The notes under the pieces: model-generated
What the model was told of the DNA's origin: nothing
The model's database searches: none
Seen by the model: only the letters and a program-made list of their open reading frames with translations
Shown: positions 11,791 through 21,470 of the stretch, one piece after another
Numbering within the stretch: the first letter of the stretch is position 1
Layout: the number at the start of each line of letters is the position of its first letter
DNA from: Megaustenia siamemsis
Taxonomy: Eukaryota > Mollusca > Gastropoda > Stylommatophora > Ariophantidae
Assembly: GCA_032433765.1 (NCBI GenBank)
Contig: JAVIAB010000073.1
Coordinates: 62,824,199 to 62,888,198 of the forward strand
Reading direction: 5' to 3'
Length of the DNA: 64,000 nucleotides
Translations under genes and position numbers: made by a program

Positions 11791-12332
11791 ACCTTGTTGC
11801 AGCACATGGAACCTAAATTAATTAAGAAGAGTTGTCTAGTTAAAATACATTTGGCTATAATATAGAGTGCTTACATTCAATTTTGTACGCCATTTTTCTT
11901 AAAAATAATGCATCTTTTAATAATTAGCAATAACACAACTATAGTTAAAAATATATTGTTTAAGGCAGAAAAACAAACAAAAATTGACAGCATAAAATTA
12001 ATGGTGTCTACTAAGTACCCATTTCAAGAGAATGAAAGTAGTTGCTAACCTGCTTTTATGTCACGTGTCACGGTTTTCAATTAATGTTTCAACCAATCTT
12101 GATTAATCGAGTATTTAAAAGTTATTCTCATCTCAGTGAAGGTTGATGTGCCTAGTTCTATCCGAAACGGACGACAAACGCAGGTCTTCTGCTCAGGTCG
12201 AAGATGTAAAATAAAATCACTATTTTTGAAAGAAAGCAAAAAAGAGCATGCCGAATTTTGCAGCCGGTAAAATACCTAACCTAATATCGGTAAATTCCTG
12301 TGTGTTACCGGGGTCTCATTATGAGTAAAGAA

Positions 12333-12560
12333 TAGTGACACTGTGACCTTCCAAGCATGTCGTAAGAGGCGACTAGGGAGGTTGATCGTTGGCTTGACAA
12401 GCTGTCATTGTAAAAACTATTATTATGGAAACAGAGCCATAGATTTTAGAGGCAGTGATCTCTGCAATATGTGCCATTTTGGCATGCAAGGTTTCTGTTT
12501 TTAAGAATCTGGTTCTGCCTTATGTGCCGTCTTCGGCTCGAAAGGACAATAGATAGATAG
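12333..12560 (+). mobile_element. SINE (gtgacct..gaggcgact type), second copy with TAGA tail
   Basis: Close relative of 1,427-1,626. It starts 'agtgacactgtgacc', carries 'gtcgtaagaggcgact', and ends 'tgccgtcttcggctcgaaa' plus 'ggacaatagatagatag'. The (TAGA)n tail is the same as that of LINE family B. Confidence 0.7.
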
Positions 12561-12639
12561 AAATACCTAACATTCTCTCTACTTTTCTAATGTCAAAAAA
12601 ATGGAGATTAATTAATTATTAGAATCAAGTAAATTATTG

Positions 12640-14995
12640 ATGTGGAGGCTCTTAGACCAATGTCAGTGGTGTAGGGCTCTTAGACCCATGTTAGGGGAGT
12701 AGGATTCTTAAGCTCACTATAGTGGTGTGGAGTCTCTTAGAACCAGATTAATGGTGTGGAACTCTTAGACCCATGCAAGTGGTGTAGGACTCTAAGACCC
12801 AGGTTAGTGATGTGGAGGCTCTTAGGTTCAGGATGGTGGTGTAGTACTCTTACACCCAGAGAACTTTCGGCCAATATGGCGGAAAGCGGGAGGAATCTTT
12901 AAAGGCTGTGTCTGAAAATTGTTTCTTGCTGCAGTTTCCTCATATTCCAAGTCAGGCTTGCTGCCGGAGCTACTGAGCGAAGTGCTCTGTGCACACCGTG
13001 AGCTGTGCGTTTCATCCGTTTTGATCGTATTTCGATATTCTGATTCCTTACGATGAATGATGATATCGTAAGACGGGGAACAAATGGATGTGTTAACTTT
13101 CTGTGCTGTTTCTCCTTATGTCTTTTGGCGTGTGCTGAGAATGCTATGATGGGGACTGCAGCTACCTTTCTTAGTTTGGGAGATGAGATTATTCGGATGA
13201 TTCCACTGGCACTGCCGGTTGAGCAGTTATGGATTTTAATTCGTTTTCAGTGCTACCGTGGCCTTCCATAACCATAACAATAATCTTAAACCCAGATTAG
13301 TGGTGTGGAGACTCTTAGACCCAGGTTAGTGTTGTTGAGACTCTCAGACCCAGGTTAGTGGTGTGGAGGCTCTTAGACCCTGGTTAGTGGTGTTGTGGTT
13401 CTTAGACCCATGTTAGTGATGTAAAACTGCTAGACCCATGTTAGTGATGTAAAACTGCTAGACCCATGTTAGTGATGTAAAACTGCTTGACCCATGTTAG
13501 TGCTGTGCCAAGCAGTCTCAAAATTTGATTAAAGATGTGGACCCCTTAGACCCTGGTTAGTGGTGTGGTGGTTCTTAGACTCATGTTAGTGATGTAAGAC
13601 TGCTTGACCCAGGTTAGTGCTGGGGAGGCTCTTAAACTTGGTTAATTGTGTGGAGGCTCTTAGACCCAGGTTAGTGGTGTAGGGCTTTTAGATCAATGTT
13701 AGTGGTTTGGAGACTCTTGGACACAGGTTAGTGGCGTGGAGACTGTTAGACCCATGTTAGTGGTGTGAAGGATCTTAGGTCCAGGTAGGTTGTGTGGAGG
13801 CTCTTATACCCAGGTTAGTGGTGTGGAGGCTCTTAGACACAGGTTAGTGGTGTGGAGGCTCTTAGTTAGTTTTGTGAAGGCTTTTAGTCCCAGGTTAGAT
13901 GTGTGCATGTTTTTAGAACAAGGTTAGTGGCTCTTAGACGCAGGTTAGTGGAGTGAATACTCTTAAATCCAGGTTAGTGGTGTGGAGGCTCTCAGACCCT
14001 GGTTAGTGGAATGAAGGCTCTTAGATCAAAGTTAGTTGCGTGGACGCTCTTAGATCCAGGTTAGGTTAGTTGTGTGGTGGCTTTTATACCCATATTAGTG
14101 GTGTTTAGATTTTTAGACCCAGTTTAGGGTTCTTAGATCCAGGTTAGTGGTGTGGGCCTCTTAGACCCAGGTTAGCGGTGTAGGGCTCTTATACACACGA
14201 TAGTAGTGTGGAGGCTCTTAGACCCGGTTTAGTGGTGTGGACGATCAATACCCATTTTAGTGGTGTAGGGATTCCAGACCCAGGTTAGTGGTGTGGAGGT
14301 TCTTAGACACAGGTTAGTGATTTGGAGGCTCGTTGACACAGATTAATGATGTGTAGCTTCTTAGAACCATATAAGTGATGTGTGTGTTCATAGATCCAGG
14401 TTAGGGGTTAGGTCTTTTAGACCCAATTTTGTGGTGTGGAGATTGTTAGACCCAGGATATTAGAATGAAGGTTTTTATATCCAAGTTAGTTGTGTGGAGG
14501 CTCTTAGACCCAGGTTAGTGTAGTGGAGGCACTTAAACCCAGGTTAGTGCAGTGGAGGCTCTTAGATCCAAGCTGGGTGTTCTTAGACCGACTTTAGTGG
14601 TATGGTGGCTCATAGACCTAGATTAGTGGTGTGCAGGCTCTTAGATCTAGGTTAGTTGTGTTGAGGCTCTAAAACTCAGGCTAGTGGTGTAGGGTTTTTA
14701 TACCCAGGTTTGCGGTGTGGAGGTTCTTAGACTCAGGATAGTAGAGTGAAGGTTCTTAGATCCAAGTTAATAGTGTGGAGGCTCTTGGACCCATGTTTGT
14801 GTAGTGGAGGCTCTTAGACCCAGGTTAGTGGTGTAAAAACTTTTAGACCCAGGTTAGTGGTGTGGAGGCTCTTAGACCCAGGTTAGTAGTGTAGAGGCTC
14901 TTAGACTAGCGATAGAGATGTGGAGGCTCTATGACCCAGGTTAGTAGCATTGTGGCTCTTAGTCCCAGGTTAGTGTTTTGGATGATATTAGATCC
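12640..14995 (+). repeat. Large minisatellite of about 29-bp units (cttagacccaggttagtggtg)
   Basis: The unit is approximately 'cttagacccaggttagtgg' plus 'tgtggagg', repeated for about 2.35 kb within intron 2 of the gelsolin/villin-like gene. The array is interrupted by a dispersed repeat at 12,866-13,277. Units vary by substitution and short indels, unlike a young homogenised array. Spacers are absent, so this is not a CRISPR array. Confidence 0.9.
12866..13277 (+). repeat. 410-bp dispersed repeat family, copy 2, inside the minisatellite
   Basis: About 410 bp starting near 'ccaatatggcgg' and ending 'ggccttccataaccataac'. It is closely related to 35,146-35,552 over the same limits, which defines the ends of the unit. 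It interrupts the 29-bp array, so it inserted after the array existed or spread with it. The 72-codon frame inside is not supported by the other copies. Confidence 0.7.
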
Positions 14996-14999
14996 AGTT

Positions 15000-16070
15000 G
15001 GACTTCCATTACAAGATTGTGGAATAGTGTTTTCGTTCCCTCGGCCCCTGCAGGATTTGCGTTTGACGAGTAATTAATTAAATATATGTAATGTTGTGTG
15101 AAAATTCGCCAGATGATCAATTAACCTATAAGCGCCGATTCTATGGAGTTGTGTACCTGACAGCGGTCCTTTTTGGTTAATTAGTCAGTGTACAACCTTC
15201 CTCCGTGGTGACGTTCGATTTTGCATATTGTGTCATGACATTGAGAGCAGTTCAATAACTGTCCTCGGATTATTTTGGTACCAATAACTTTCAGAGAGAA
15301 AGTTTCTTTACGTAGAAGTAAAGTCCCTGGGTAAAGTCCCATTTTAGGAATATAAATTATTTCAGTTCGAAAGAGTAACATCACTTTGAGTGATATTACA
15401 CTTTATTCGGCGTCTCTCTAATATGCCATTAAAAGACACCTTATTGTAAAGAAAAGAGAAACGAAGCGAGGGTAAAGATCAATGTTTCCGAACCCAAACT
15501 CTAACAGCAACGCGTTAGAGATGAACGTCGAAGAACGTGGAGATATTTTTTTGTATTTGAGAAACACTGTAGTTTTGTTGCAACGCCAGCTAATGGGAGA
15601 TCACTTTAGTTTGCACATAACTATAAAATTATATAGTGATCTTTCTCTGCCAAGTCAACCGAAGGGGTTCCATTTTAAGGATTCTGCTCCGACGTTCCGA
15701 TGTTCGTGTATTTGTCTGCGGTATTTAGAGCGACTCAAGCATTATGGGTGATTCCATTGTTGACAATGTTGTGCGTGCTACGTCAACATCAAATGTCGAC
15801 ATTCGTATATCCCTAACCTTTCGCTCAAAAGAAGGGCCAGATGATAGAGATTTCGACGCTTTCCTTGAATCTGCAGCCCTGGTGCAATTTCAGGATCTTT
15901 ATGTTAGTCAGGAGGAATGTTGTCTAAATTTAGGAGAGCTAGGAAGAGAACGGGGATGATCTTGTGAATCAGTTTATCGCTTCACATTGCGGTGTTGGCT
16001 GGGTAGAAGATTTGAGTTAAGGAAAGTTGTTCGATGTGCGATGAGGATAATCAACTAACTTATAAACCTA
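15000..16070 (+). repeat. Decayed dispersed repeat with short ORFs, related to 10,900-11,430
   Basis: It begins 'ttggacttccattacaagat' and matches 'cggacttccgtttcaaaatgg' at about 10,900. Later similar words ('gtcatgacattgagagcagt', 'gtgcgatgaggataat') recur in the same order as at 11,150-11,340. Frames of 89 and 71 codons (15,482-15,751 and 15,744-15,959) are present, but no family is recognised and the related copy does not keep them open. Confidence 0.4.
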
Positions 16071-16079
16071 GATTAGTAG

Positions 16080-17010
16080 TATTGGGGCCGTCATTGTTTC
16101 CTTCATTGTGTTTTCTTCTTCAACTCAGAGATATTGCAATATCATCTTCTATATCATAAGGCCTCTCCGTTGCGGGGTTTAACATTATTAAAATTAATTG
16201 AAACAATTAAATTCAGGGACCTGATGCCACTAACATTAAGGAGTTTATGCACTCTGGTTTGATTTTTCTGTGTGATCAACAAAGATATCAAAGTACCTCT
16301 ATGAACAATTATATTCTATACGGTAATTCTTTAAATGGCTGAAGTAGCTTTGATGGCTGCAATTAACTTCCTCCAATTATATTGGTGAGTTGTAGGAGTA
16401 TCAATCCTGGTTAATTCTTTGATCCTGGTTCTTTACTTTGTTGTCCACGTTTATTTCTCTTATTTACCGTTTCCAAAAGGACGGTTTTTGCAAGGCATGA
16501 TCCGCAAATTATTTCAGTTTGCGTTTATCCATAGTGATCAGGATGTCTTCGTAGAGACCTGTTTGTCCCTGATTCTGCTCTAAAATTCTTAATTTATAAT
16601 ATGGTCTCAATAAGAGATTCAGAGGACTTTTCTGTACCATCATTTTTTCTATTAATTGTATTTCTCTCTTGCCATGCATGTCTCATTAATTTGTTAGAAT
16701 AATTGAAATGACCATGGTGATCATCAGTCTAACGTTGCAGGAATATTAATATTTTTTCCCAGCCCGGGCTTAGTTTGATCAAGACTACCGTGGTTTTTGC
16801 ACTTCATAAAAGTATATAATTCGGGCTTTGAATCCTCTATCTTTATCTCTTTGATTTCAGATACTTTCAAGAAATGCAAAATGCATAATGGCCTTGAGAA
16901 AACTAAGACCAACCTAGAAAGAATAAAATATCACTCAAAAATTAGACTGCTGTTCTCCCTGGTCATGTCCTATCCACTCTACTATCCTGGTCATGCCCAA
17001 CCAGTTTCAA
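16080..17010. other. Intronic stretch without a recognised gene
   Basis: No convincing coding frame or splice-bounded exon of the gelsolin/villin-like gene is seen. The stretch around 16,330-16,500 has the look of a decayed LINE 3' region on the minus strand, but similarity is too weak to assign. Confidence 0.5.
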
Positions 17011-17029
17011 GAGGATAACTTTCATCATT

Positions 17030-17330
17030 ATCATCATGTGCCTGTGTCACGTCTCTTTCCACATTTTTCTGTCCACTGTGCGTAGAATTAATTATATTGT
17101 TAACTCTTTTCCATGCCAGGACCCCAAGCTATCGTCTCTCCTTGTCGTCCGCGATCTCTCTTTTCCTGTATTTTGCCAATTGCGTATAATTTCATTTCAA
17201 TTTTCCTTTTTTCAAGATGTGCCCGAAAGATGCCGATTGTTTCTTTCTAATGATTTTTAAGTGCTCCCTTTTTGTGTTGGCCTCTTTTAGAACTTTCCTG
17301 TTACCTTTTTGGACCTCATTGTTTCAGTTG
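17030..17330 (-). mobile_element. LINE family A, 5'-truncated 3' fragment
   Basis: The sequence next to 'catcattatcatcatgtgcc' matches the 3' end of the LINE at 1,890 in the same orientation, including 'ctttttgtgttggcctctt'. It is heavily diverged. The CAT-rich 3' tail at 17,024-17,037 fits RTE-type termination. Confidence 0.65.
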
Positions 17331-17339
17331 GTACTTCTG

Positions 17340-17948
17340 GCCTCCACACCTCGGTTTTCTATAAACCACAGACGCCCATTGTTGCCTTCTCTACACTTCA
17401 TCACATTCACCTTCATGTCGTGATTCGATGCCGTTTTCAAAGATATTGCGTCTTCGTCGCATCTGCCAGGATGACCCGGAATTCCTCCAAGAGGCTCACC
17501 TCATGTTAGGTTTCTTTAGCCGCCGACTTTAACCAGATTTGATCCTCCAAACTGGTCCTCCTTATTTCTCGTCCGGAGGCACTCCTCTGAGAGAACAATA
17601 CTCACCCTCACCTATCATCATCACATCTTAGTTGCTGTGAAAATACTCAACCGTTACCGTTCCATCCACCATTCTGATCCCACCACTTGTCAACTTTTCC
17701 GTGATACCCCTATGGACGCCTTCAAACGCGACAGGAATTTGGGAGATATTCTGGTTAAGAGCCGTCTCCCTCGCTCCGATCATATACACTTTGGTACGGT
17801 CCCCAGTGGACGTAACTGTATCACCTGTGCTTATGTGCTCCGCACCGACTCTGTCTTATTTCCTAACGGACGGTTCAAGATCGAGGATGGTTTCACATGT
17901 GTGTCCCGTAACATCATTTATACCATTATATGCAAAAGAAATAAGTAA
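17340..17948 (+). pseudogene. Penelope-like retroelement fragment (RT end and linker)
   Basis: The plus strand in two frames reads 'RLRRICQDDPEFLQEAHLML' (reverse transcriptase C-terminus), then 'DAFKRDRNLGDILVKSRL', 'CITCAYVL', 'FKIEDGFTCVSRNIIYTIIC'. The phrase 'FKRxRNLxDILV' and the paired cysteines preceding 'NIIYxIxC' are typical of the linker before the GIY-YIG endonuclease of Penelope-like elements. The copy stops before the endonuclease, where SINE sequence begins at about 17,944. A related fragment with the GIY-YIG start lies at 51,440-51,960. Confidence 0.75.
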
Positions 17949-17996
17949 AGTAAAGTACCCCTGTCACGCAAAGTGGCATATAGAGAATATGGTGTT
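17944..17996 (-). mobile_element. tRNA-derived SINE (family SA), 3' part, split by LINE-B insertion
   Basis: Matches the end of the SINEs at 37,829-38,048 and 59,395 ('agtaaagtacccc-gtcacgc', 'gtggc-tata', 'gaatatggtgtt'). Its remainder resumes at 27,139 after a LINE and a Polinton. The 12 bases GAATATGGTGTT (17,985-17,996) are duplicated at 27,139-27,150. Confidence 0.85.
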
Positions 17997-18055
17997 CTAT
18001 CTATTGACCTTTCGAGCCGTAACCGGCCCATAGGGCGTAGACCAAGATACACCTT
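17997..18055 (-). mobile_element. LINE family B, 3' end, split by the Polinton
   Basis: Reverse complement of the 3' end of the copy at 54,358-54,420, including the short TAGA tail and 'ttcgagccgtaaccggccca'. It is continued at 26,835-27,138 on the other side of the Polinton. The 5'-truncated LINE was inserted in the SINE before the Polinton arrived. Confidence 0.9.
18050..18055. repeat. Left 6-bp target-site duplication of the Polinton (CACCTT)
   Basis: CACCTT directly precedes the terminus AGTAGTAGCTGTGG and is repeated at 26,835-26,840. The empty-site homologue at 54,358-54,363 has a single AAGGTG (reverse complement). Six-base duplications and AG-starting termini are known for Polintons. 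Confidence 0.95.
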
Positions 18056-18993
18056 AGTAGTAGCTGTGGCTGTGAAAACACTTTAAAAGTGCACGCACAT
18101 GCACCGAAAGACAATAGATTTGGCACCGACTTTGCACGAAACATGCACCAAAACCCGTGCCAAAGTCCGATAATCGGCTTATTTTCTCGGTGGTCGTGAT
18201 CGGTAATCGGCTTATCTCGGTGGTGTGCGTTGGTGCGTGACGGTGATCGGCGCGTCGTGGTGTGCGTTGGTGCGTGGCGGCTTATCTCGTGGTGCGTCGC
18301 TAGCTCGCCGGTTATCGGACAGCGGTTCTAAAAGGGGTCAGCGGTTCTAAAAGGGGTCGGCGACAGCGGTTCTAAAAGGGGGATGGCGGTATCTCGCGGG
18401 TCGGATGGCGGGTCGTCGCGTGGCGTGCGGGTGGGGAAAGGTGCCTTTATTGGTTATCATCATGTGTGGGTATTAGGCAACAGGAGGCGACATGTAAAAA
18501 AACGCTGACAAGCAATTATTAGTATCGTTAGCGTCATGTACCAGATTATAGCGATTTTTTTTCTCTCTATTGCATATCCAAGCTAACTCAAGTCAAATAA
18601 AAATCATCAGCATGTGCCTCAACACTATTAGCATGTGCCTCAACATCAACCTTCATATCCTATCATCATCTTGTGCCTCAACACTATCATCATGTGCCAC
18701 CCTCAACATCAACCTTCATATCCTATCATCATCTTGTGCCACCCTCAACACTATCATCATGTGCCACCCTCAACATCAACCTTCATATCATCATCATATG
18801 CCTCATCATCATCCCTTAATGTTCTATCATCAAGCCACACAAAGTATCAACCATCTCTCTCTCTCTCTCTCTCTCACACACATTCATGGTAAAGCAAAAC
18901 AAAATTCGTTCTATATTTCTCACAGCTTTATTAATACAACAAATATACAACACATATATTACTGTCCGGTTGTTGATAATTTTAAGCGTCTGG
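18056..18993 (+). repeat. Polinton left terminal inverted repeat
   Basis: Nearly identical to the reverse complement of 25,928-26,834. It contains 'ggttctaaaagggg' tandem motifs (about 18,320-18,385), a TCATCAT-rich stretch (18,605-18,825), (CT)n and an outward-reading AATAAA. Its inner edge covers the last codons of the PC4-like gene. Confidence 0.95.
18927..18932 (-). promoter_or_regulatory. Polyadenylation signal AATAAA for the leftward gene, inside the TIR
   Basis: On the minus strand AATAAA lies about 27 bases after the stop codon of the PC4-like gene. The mirrored TIR carries the same signal at 26,020-26,025 after the protease, so both outward genes use TIR-borne 3' ends. Confidence 0.6.
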
Positions 18994-19639
18994 GTTTCCT
19001 CCCTCCTGTTTTGGTGGTACTGTTTGTTAAATGTCTATCAAACACGGGTGCATAGGAAGTTTCATTAGCCTTCAAAACACAACCGCCCTCCATTTTGACA
19101 AAACCTTGATCAAAGCTGGAATAGGTAATTGGTGACTCTGCTGAAACACCCGCGGCATTCATATTGGGTGCCGGATCTGTCGTCTGATTAACAAGAGCGA
19201 GGTTCCCTTGATTAACAAAGTGGGGCGTGTAGTCGATGAGATTCGTGTTAACAAGAGATGGTATGTAGTTTTGGTGGTTAACGACAGGCGGCGTGTAGTT
19301 GATCTGATTAACGAGAGGTGGCGTGTAGTTGATCTGGTTAACGAGAGGTGGCGTGTAGTTGAGGTTAGCAAAAGCGGTTAAAATTTCCTCTCGCATCTCG
19401 ACTAACGTGATAAATTCCTCTCTCGATAGTGTTATCCCAGTTCTGGTAGGAAACTTAAAAAAACTATCACCGCTATATGTCCTTATATTTATCAATGGTC
19501 TGTTACGAAAAACACAAACCGAGACTGCCTTAACGCCATCTTTAGACAATGGAACTACAGTCTCATTTCCACGTGACATAAATATGCGCTGATCACTGAG
19601 ATCAAACGAAATTGGCGTATTCAAGCTACACGACTCCAT
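18959..19639 (-). CDS. PC4/Sub1-like ssDNA-binding protein with decapeptide repeats
   Basis: 226 residues from the first ATG (19,639); the open frame upstream lacks another ATG. Residues 36-87 resemble the PC4/Sub1 fold: 'VKAVSVCVFRNRPLINIRTY', then 'RTGITLSREEF' and an amphipathic helix. In known PC4 proteins the 'vsVr-F-gk-lvdIR-Y ... GIsLt-eqw' pattern forms a ssDNA-binding beta sheet and helix. Residues about 93-149 are degenerate ten-residue repeats (consensus NYTPPLVNQI). A basic stretch 'GRKPRRLKL' ends the protein inside the TIR. It is the only leftward gene, divergent from the ATPase across 416 bp holding TATA-like boxes. A role in protecting or organising single-stranded element DNA, or in transcription, is an inference. 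The fold assignment rests on motif reading alone. Confidence 0.7.
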   Translation of the reverse strand: MESCSLNTPISFDLSDQRIFMSRGNETVVPLSKDGVKAVSVCVFRNRPLINIRTYSGDSFFKFPTRTGITLSREEFITLVEMREEILTAFANLNYTPPLVNQINYTPPLVNQINYTPPVVNHQNYIPSLVNTNLIDYTPHFVNQGNLALVNQTTDPAPNMNAAGVSAESPITYSSFDQGFVKMEGGCVLKANETSYAPVFDRHLTNSTTKTGGRKPRRLKLSTTGQ

Positions 19640-20055
19640 ATTCAAAGAAAAACAAACCACCTGGCAACAGACGTTGGTTATGTGTGTGCGTGTACACTGC
19701 TCGACTGGGGGGTTTTTATACCCGTTTATCGGGTCGAGGACCGTCTATTTATAGCAGCTAACGTAATACGTTATCAGGCGTGGTAATCAGTCGTGTTGCG
19801 ACATGTTCAGTGACCTCTGGAACTGACCTAATAGGGTGATGTGTGGGGAAATATGATGCGTGTAACAATTCGGTCTCAGGTAATGCGGCTTGAGACTAGG
19901 AAACTCCTCCTCCTCCCCCTGTAGTGTTTATATAGGTTGTGGATTTTAAAAATAGGTGTTAGTTGAAGAGGGGGAAACCTAGTGCGCTGACCTAAAATCA
20001 CTCGTTGTTATTTTCGTCGGGGGCGTAATCACTAAAGTTAGTAGCACTTGTGAGG
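19640..20055. promoter_or_regulatory. Divergent promoter region between PC4-like gene and ATPase
   Basis: A 416-bp non-coding gap between the only two divergently transcribed genes of the element. A TATAAAAA box on the minus strand (19,713-19,720) lies about 75 bases before the PC4-like ATG. A TATATAG box on the plus strand (19,929-19,935) lies about 120 bases before the ATPase ATG. These are sequence matches only. Confidence 0.55.
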
Positions 20056-20673
20056 ATGGATCCCCGATGGAATCATCCCTTCACAGCTCTGATAGCCGGT
20101 CCTACCGGGTGTGGGAAAACGGTATTTGTGCAAAAGTTTATACAGAACCTTCACGAGCTAGCTGTCCCCGTACCGGAGGAAGTTATATGGTGTTATGGGG
20201 AATGGCAGCCGATATACGAGACTATGGGGTCAGTGAGATTTATCGAGGGTCTACCAGACGTCGATAAATTGGAAGGTGGTAAGAAGAGAAGACTGATCGT
20301 CATCGATGACTTGATGTCTGAGACGGACGAGCGGGTAACAAAATTATTCACCAAAGGTAGTCATCACAGAGATATTAGTGTGATGTACATTGTTCAAAAT
20401 CTATTCGGAAAAAATAAAGAACATCGAACCATAAGTCTCAATACGCACTATTTAGTCCTTTTCAAGAACCCGAGAGACGGGAGTCAAATTATGAATCTGG
20501 GTAAACAAATGTACCCAGGTCAGGTGGGGTACCTCCAAGATAGTTTTAAGGACGCGACAGCGACTCCTCACGGTTATTTGCTGGTCGATCTTCGTCAGGA
20601 CACACCTGATAATCTTAGGTTGAGAACAAAAATATTCCCGGGGGAGAGACAAATCGTCTACGTGCCAAAGTAG
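20056..20673 (+). CDS. Polinton genome-packaging ATPase (A32/FtsK-HerA type)
   Basis: 205 residues from the ATG at 20,056; a GTG two codons earlier is less likely. Walker A 'GPTGCGKT' spans residues 15-22. Walker B 'RRLIVIDDLM' ends in the acidic pair at 84-85, followed by a polar segment 'SETDERVTKLFTKGSHHRDI'. This arrangement and the short length match packaging ATPases of Polintons, adintoviruses and virophages, which pump DNA into capsids. It is the first gene of the rightward run, with 6 bases to the next start. No breaks are seen. Confidence 0.92.
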   Translation: MDPRWNHPFTALIAGPTGCGKTVFVQKFIQNLHELAVPVPEEVIWCYGEWQPIYETMGSVRFIEGLPDVDKLEGGKKRRLIVIDDLMSETDERVTKLFTKGSHHRDISVMYIVQNLFGKNKEHRTISLNTHYLVLFKNPRDGSQIMNLGKQMYPGQVGYLQDSFKDATATPHGYLLVDLRQDTPDNLRLRTKIFPGERQIVYVPK

Positions 20674-20679
20674 AGAATC

Positions 20680-21006
20680 ATGTGTGATGAAGCACTTAGA
20701 CGGCACTGTGAAATGTTGAAATGTATGCGCGCCGCCTCGCCGAGCGGTTTAAGAGCCATATTAAAAACAGCCTCTCCCAAACTCATTTACTTTTTGTGCG
20801 AGTGTTGTCATAACATATTAAAAGGTAATGTTAGACTCACTCAGCGACAGAAGTGCGAGCTACGTCGACACAAGAACAAGTTGAGACTTCTCACTAAAAA
20901 GAAACCGAGTCTTAAGCGGCGGAAAGAGATTCTACAAACCGGTGGGTTTATAGGTGCTTTGCTCCGTCCTATATTAAGTATTCTCGGTGGAGTACTAGGT
21001 GCGTAA
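20680..21006 (+). CDS. Small basic Polinton protein with hydrophobic glycine-rich tail
   Basis: 108 residues. The middle is strongly basic ('RHKNKLRLLTKKKPSLKRRK'), and the last 21 residues are hydrophobic and glycine-rich ('GGFIGALLRPIL' onward, ending 'GGVLGA'). Proteins of this shape recur between ATPase and integrase in invertebrate Polintons (recollection). A DNA-condensing or membrane-active virion component in the style of adenovirus core peptides is possible but unproven. It starts 7 bases after the ATPase stop and ends 2 bases before the next start. Confidence 0.7.
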   Translation: MCDEALRRHCEMLKCMRAASPSGLRAILKTASPKLIYFLCECCHNILKGNVRLTQRQKCELRRHKNKLRLLTKKKPSLKRRKEILQTGGFIGALLRPILSILGGVLGA

Positions 21007-21008
21007 CA

Positions 21009-21470
21009 ATGGCCAAAAAAATAATTTTGATGGATCCTCGATTCCTCGAGGGTCTTAAACAGACTACTACCACGTCCTATAGCCCACCCAAGGCGATCGG
21101 TGACAACTTGAGAGATTTAGATGATGAAATGCAACGTATCCTATTCCGCGATGATTTAGCACCCGCCGATAAGGCCAGAGTGTACCAACGTGCCCTGCAT
21201 CAATATTTAACTAGATTGGAGCAGTATAAACGACGCTCATTGGGCTCGGTCGATCTCATTCAACACAACACGGCAACAGAAAAAACACCTTCCCCACCAA
21301 CACCATCATTCGAGGTATCACCAGAGCAGACCAAGACACCACCACCACCAGCGGAAACCCCAAAGGTAGGTAATGAAACCACTCCGCCCGTAGCCACGTA
21401 TAAACTGAGACCTAAAAAAAGAATGAGTGGAATCCCAACACCAAAATGGGAACGGTGGAGAAAATATTGA
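21009..21470 (+). CDS. Proline-rich Polinton protein of unknown role
   Basis: 153 residues. The N-terminus 'MAKKIILMDPRFLEGLKQ' is followed by an acidic helical segment 'LRDLDDEMQRILFRDDL' and a helix 'ARVYQRALHQYLTRLEQYKR'. A proline/threonine-rich linker with 'TPPPPAETP' follows, then a basic tail. Its 3' end overlaps the integrase start by 25 bases in another frame. No enzyme motif is seen. A structural or regulatory role is a guess based on position. Confidence 0.65.
   Translation: MAKKIILMDPRFLEGLKQTTTTSYSPPKAIGDNLRDLDDEMQRILFRDDLAPADKARVYQRALHQYLTRLEQYKRRSLGSVDLIQHNTATEKTPSPPTPSFEVSPEQTKTPPPPAETPKVGNETTPPVATYKLRPKKRMSGIPTPKWERWRKY

Noticed and set aside
12640..14995. CRISPR-like array
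   Set aside because: Units are adjacent and degenerate with no unique spacers, in a eukaryotic intron; this is a minisatellite.
15482..15959. Two neighbouring plus-strand ORFs (89 and 71 codons) as a novel gene
   Set aside because: They lie in a dispersed repeat, and the related stretch at 10,900-11,430 does not keep the frames.
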